Positions 55,650 to 64,000 of a stretch of 64,000 nucleotides of DNA are shown in pieces. Below the pieces are notes generated by a model. That model saw only the letters and a list, made by a program, of their open reading frames with translations, was not told the origin of the DNA and made no database searches. The position numbers and the translations under genes are program-made. Within the stretch, counting starts at the first letter, position 1; the number at the start of each line of letters is the position of its first letter. The stretch lies in NCBI GenBank assembly GCA_948470475.1, contig OX419339.1, forward strand, positions 1,205,001 through 1,269,000, in the 5' to 3' direction. The stretch is from Galaxea fascicularis. Taxonomy: Eukaryota > Cnidaria > Anthozoa > Scleractinia > Euphylliidae.

Positions 55650-55802
55650 AAACATTGTGAAGATGTAAGTGATCGTCCCAGTTATGAACACTGCTTGAGC
55701 AGTAGTGAAAATAGAGCAAATGAAATTCAGTCTTGCATGGGAGTCAAACCCATGACCTCAACGATACAGGTGCAGTGTTAACAAGCCAACTGGGAGGTGG
55801 TC
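55650..55802 (-). mobile_element. tRNA-derived SINE, minus strand
   Basis: Read on the minus strand: CAGTTGGCTTGTTAACACTG (box A-like), a segment TGTATCGTTGAGGTCATGGG, box B GGGTTTGACTCCC (55739-55751), then a body ending in ACTTACATCTTCACAATG. Box B keeps the TT-A core but the box A has drifted. Confidence 0.62.
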
Positions 55803-58615
55803 ATTATGTGGGTTTGTAATGAACCCATGAGTGATAAACAGGTGAATGCAAATATATGAGATAACATCAAAATCAAGGTGTAAGTCATCAATAATGTGGG
55901 GAAAAGGTGAAACAGAAATCCCCTAAAAACCACTGAGTGGGAGGCTTAACATTCTGTTTTTTAAGCAAATCAGAATTTTGAGATGCACCAACTCCCATAG
56001 CATACCTCAAGACATTCCATAGGTGTCTAAGTAAAATTCAAAGTGGAATAATGCAAACTAGTGACAAATCAAATAAAAAAACCAAACTTTTATTAATAAT
56101 TTGTGTATCACTCTCTTCACGGAATTGTCAGATGGATGTCAAAGTGCATTTTGCACATTACAGTGAGAGCCTTGGTGAATTAGAAAGTGAATATACTACA
56201 ACAAAGTTGAGTTACAAAATCAATGAGTAAAGCTTCCCAGTAAAGGAAAAACAGCCTGGAGGTTGGCAAATGGTATTGAATTAACAACCACTTTACTGTA
56301 CACAGTGATGCATTACCTGCCATTATTATCAATACGCGTGCCCAAATGACAAACTGCCCTTGTAAAACATGCCTTTTTTGGGCCAAACAGGAAATGCCGA
56401 ACTAAAAATTTATTTGCTGCCCAGTGAATGGGAAGACTATTTTTTTAAAAAATATAAACTGTCTTTTTGCTTATCATTGGTACCAATCTTTTTTAAATTA
56501 GATTATAATAATTATTGACTCTGATTGTAAACAAAAAAAAAATTTGACTCTTGTTTAGCTGATCGTATTGTAGCAAAAACTTTTCATACTTTAATTTCAT
56601 GCTACATCTCTGTTAAACATTTTTCTTATTAAATGGATTTGTACAAGTTGGCCTTGTGTATTGATAACAATGATAATCACTTTCGTTGGGCATATTGTTT
56701 ATTAATTTGTCCCTTGTGGCATCACGCCACTAGGGCCACAATAAACTATATGTGCTCCAAAAGTCATGTGACTTGTCTCATTCACAAGTGACTCTAAACT
56801 GTACAATATAATCAGTGTTCTTGTGTATCCCAAAGTATAGTTTGTTCAAAGATTTATTTACCATCACCAAAATGTACCAGCTGCTAGTTCTATCATAATT
56901 TCAAAAAGAGACTTCTGACTAGAGTCACTAGTGGCAACTTACGACTGTAAGCTGTTAAATGCAATACTTCAATTACCATCTAAATGCAACTAATTTTTAT
57001 AAATCCAGTTTAAATTTCAACATCAGTAGCTCTAGCTAACAGCAAGTTTGCTCACTACTTATGGTATATGCGCTTGAAATAAATACATCTGTTTAATTCT
57101 ATTCCTTAATTACATCTCCAGCATAATATAATATACAAATCAAGGTTAATCAAGGTAACCTATGGCTTCAATTTCATATTAAGTGCACAATGGGAAAGTA
57201 GTGTGCTTCAGAATTTAGGTAGACCATAATTTCAGTTACAAACCAGAATAAAAGATCACAATATAAAGGTAAAAATATATAAAATGTTTTTATAAGAAAA
57301 TAAATTATACATCCACAGTAAAAAAATGTGCTGGACTTTATATCCATACAGGGTAAATTGCATTCAGGTCATTACAGGACCCATACATTATATTCCTGAT
57401 TGTTATATCAATGTCATTGCTAATTATTACTGACCCAATTATATTTTGATTTATTATTTATGGATTCTTGATTTGGAAACATGAGAAAATACATTATATC
57501 CATGATAAAAAAGTTGTTTCCAGTTGGCTTTTGCAATCAAGAGAGTCAATTTTGAAATCACTGCCTCGTTACTGCCAGTAATTCAAAAAACCGAGAGATG
57601 ATGGATAACATATTCTCATTACTGGTAGTTTTAAAACAAATCACTTTATGTATATATTACAATAATATTTATTGCTTCACAACATAACATGTAGCTTTGG
57701 TGACAACAGGTCAAGTTTGCCAACAAAAATTAGTCCTTTCTGACATACATATATCATACTGGTCTAATTGTTCAATTTGTAATTCATGGCTTGGTGATTG
57801 CACGGTAAACAGAAAATATTGTTGTACCGTAATTTAATCCACATTACTTCAGCATTAATCTGTGCCTTTTCCTACTTTGCTTACCTCATTCCTGCCTTCT
57901 CTTCATTAATAGTTGGAATTATTGTATTGCTGTTTTACCAGTAAAATAATAGCACCATCAAAGAAATTTTGGGGAAGGCTCAAGATAGCCTCAATTTCAG
58001 AAAAAACAAAAAAAAAACAAAAACAATTATGAATATGCACTTAATTTCAAAAGCCTATTCTTAAATTTCTTCACCAGACAAGGCAATTCCTCTGCATTAC
58101 AAAGATGAAGCCTGATATATTTACTTTACTGTTAGGGATCAATGCTCTTGAAGCCAAACAAATTGCAGATCTGATTCTTACATCAAAGCTAAACTGCATT
58201 TGATGAAGATGAAATGCAATACAGAAATTGATCCATTAAGTCTCAATCTGTAAACTTGCCAGTTCCACCTTGCTTTGAATAAGAAGTTTAAGACAAGTTA
58301 CAACTGGCTTCATCATTGGGAGGGTTTTTTAAAACAAACGTAAAACAAATTTTAAATCTTCTTTCTTTTCAGTTTATGACTGCAGGGGCACTTATGCAAC
58401 TCAGATGATTTAATAATAATTAGAAGGCTAGGCTTACTGCTTCATCTCCAGAACCCTTTATGGCTTTTCTTTATAATAATATTTCTTGTAATTTAAAATT
58501 ATTTTTGTATTGATTGAAATATAAACTTCAAATTATTTGTACCAAGCATCTGAAAATAAAGCTGCAATTATCTCCAAAAATACATCTAGGATAAACTAAA
58601 ACACTGTACACTGAA
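55803..58615. other. Intergenic and probable 3' UTR of the kinase gene
   Basis: No coding sequence recognised. The part nearest 58615 follows the kinase stop codon, and TTTATT (AATAAA on the minus strand) at about 58556-58561 is a possible polyadenylation signal. Confidence 0.45.

Positions 58616-64000
<5,385 letters not shown>

Overview
The window is animal nuclear DNA. It is AT-rich with multi-exon genes split by GT-AG introns, and every long reading frame is either a transposon or a repeat. The three host genes, the dense load of short inverted-repeat elements and tRNA-derived SINEs, and the style of the repeats all suggest a cnidarian, most likely a stony coral. That taxonomic call is inference from pattern memory; no database was searched.

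Three host genes lie on the minus strand in tandem. (1) At 771-21615 is a kinesin-3 motor gene of KIF28 type. I could chain 21 exons in phase from the ATG (659 codons: motor, neck, FHA domain, start of the post-FHA region); its 3' end lies off the left edge. (2) At 44500-52011 is a complete seven-exon E2F4/E2F5-type transcription factor gene (335 aa). (3) At 58616 to the right edge is the 3' part of a PSKH1-like serine/threonine kinase gene (two exons, 347 aa visible; the N-lobe is off the window).

The space between and inside the genes is mobile or repetitive DNA. The large intron 16 of the kinesin gene holds three tandem copies of a unit of about 1.4-1.5 kb, each with two tRNA-like modules, followed by three tandem hairpins. 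Other kinesin introns hold a CR1/L2-like LINE end, a decayed Penelope-like element, SINEs and MITEs, plus relic copies of part of one coding exon. The 22.9 kb between kinesin and E2F contains a 983-bp palindrome, a perfect 44-copy 23-bp minisatellite, a decayed LINE, and a structurally intact young Gypsy/Ty3 retrotransposon (31837-36390; identical 146-bp LTRs; 5-bp target duplication; one 1360-aa gag-pol frame). It also contains a cluster of MITEs, including two clear cases of one element nested inside another. The 6.6 kb between the E2F and kinase genes shows no coding sequence.

The three genes do not form an obvious pathway. E2F is a cell-cycle transcription factor, KIF28 a microtubule motor and PSKH1 a secretory-pathway kinase; their adjacency is probably fortuitous. 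I found no credible new multi-gene system. The most unusual features are structural: the perfect minisatellite, the long palindromes, the tRNA-module tandem array, the nested elements, and E2F-binding-like sites upstream of the E2F gene itself.
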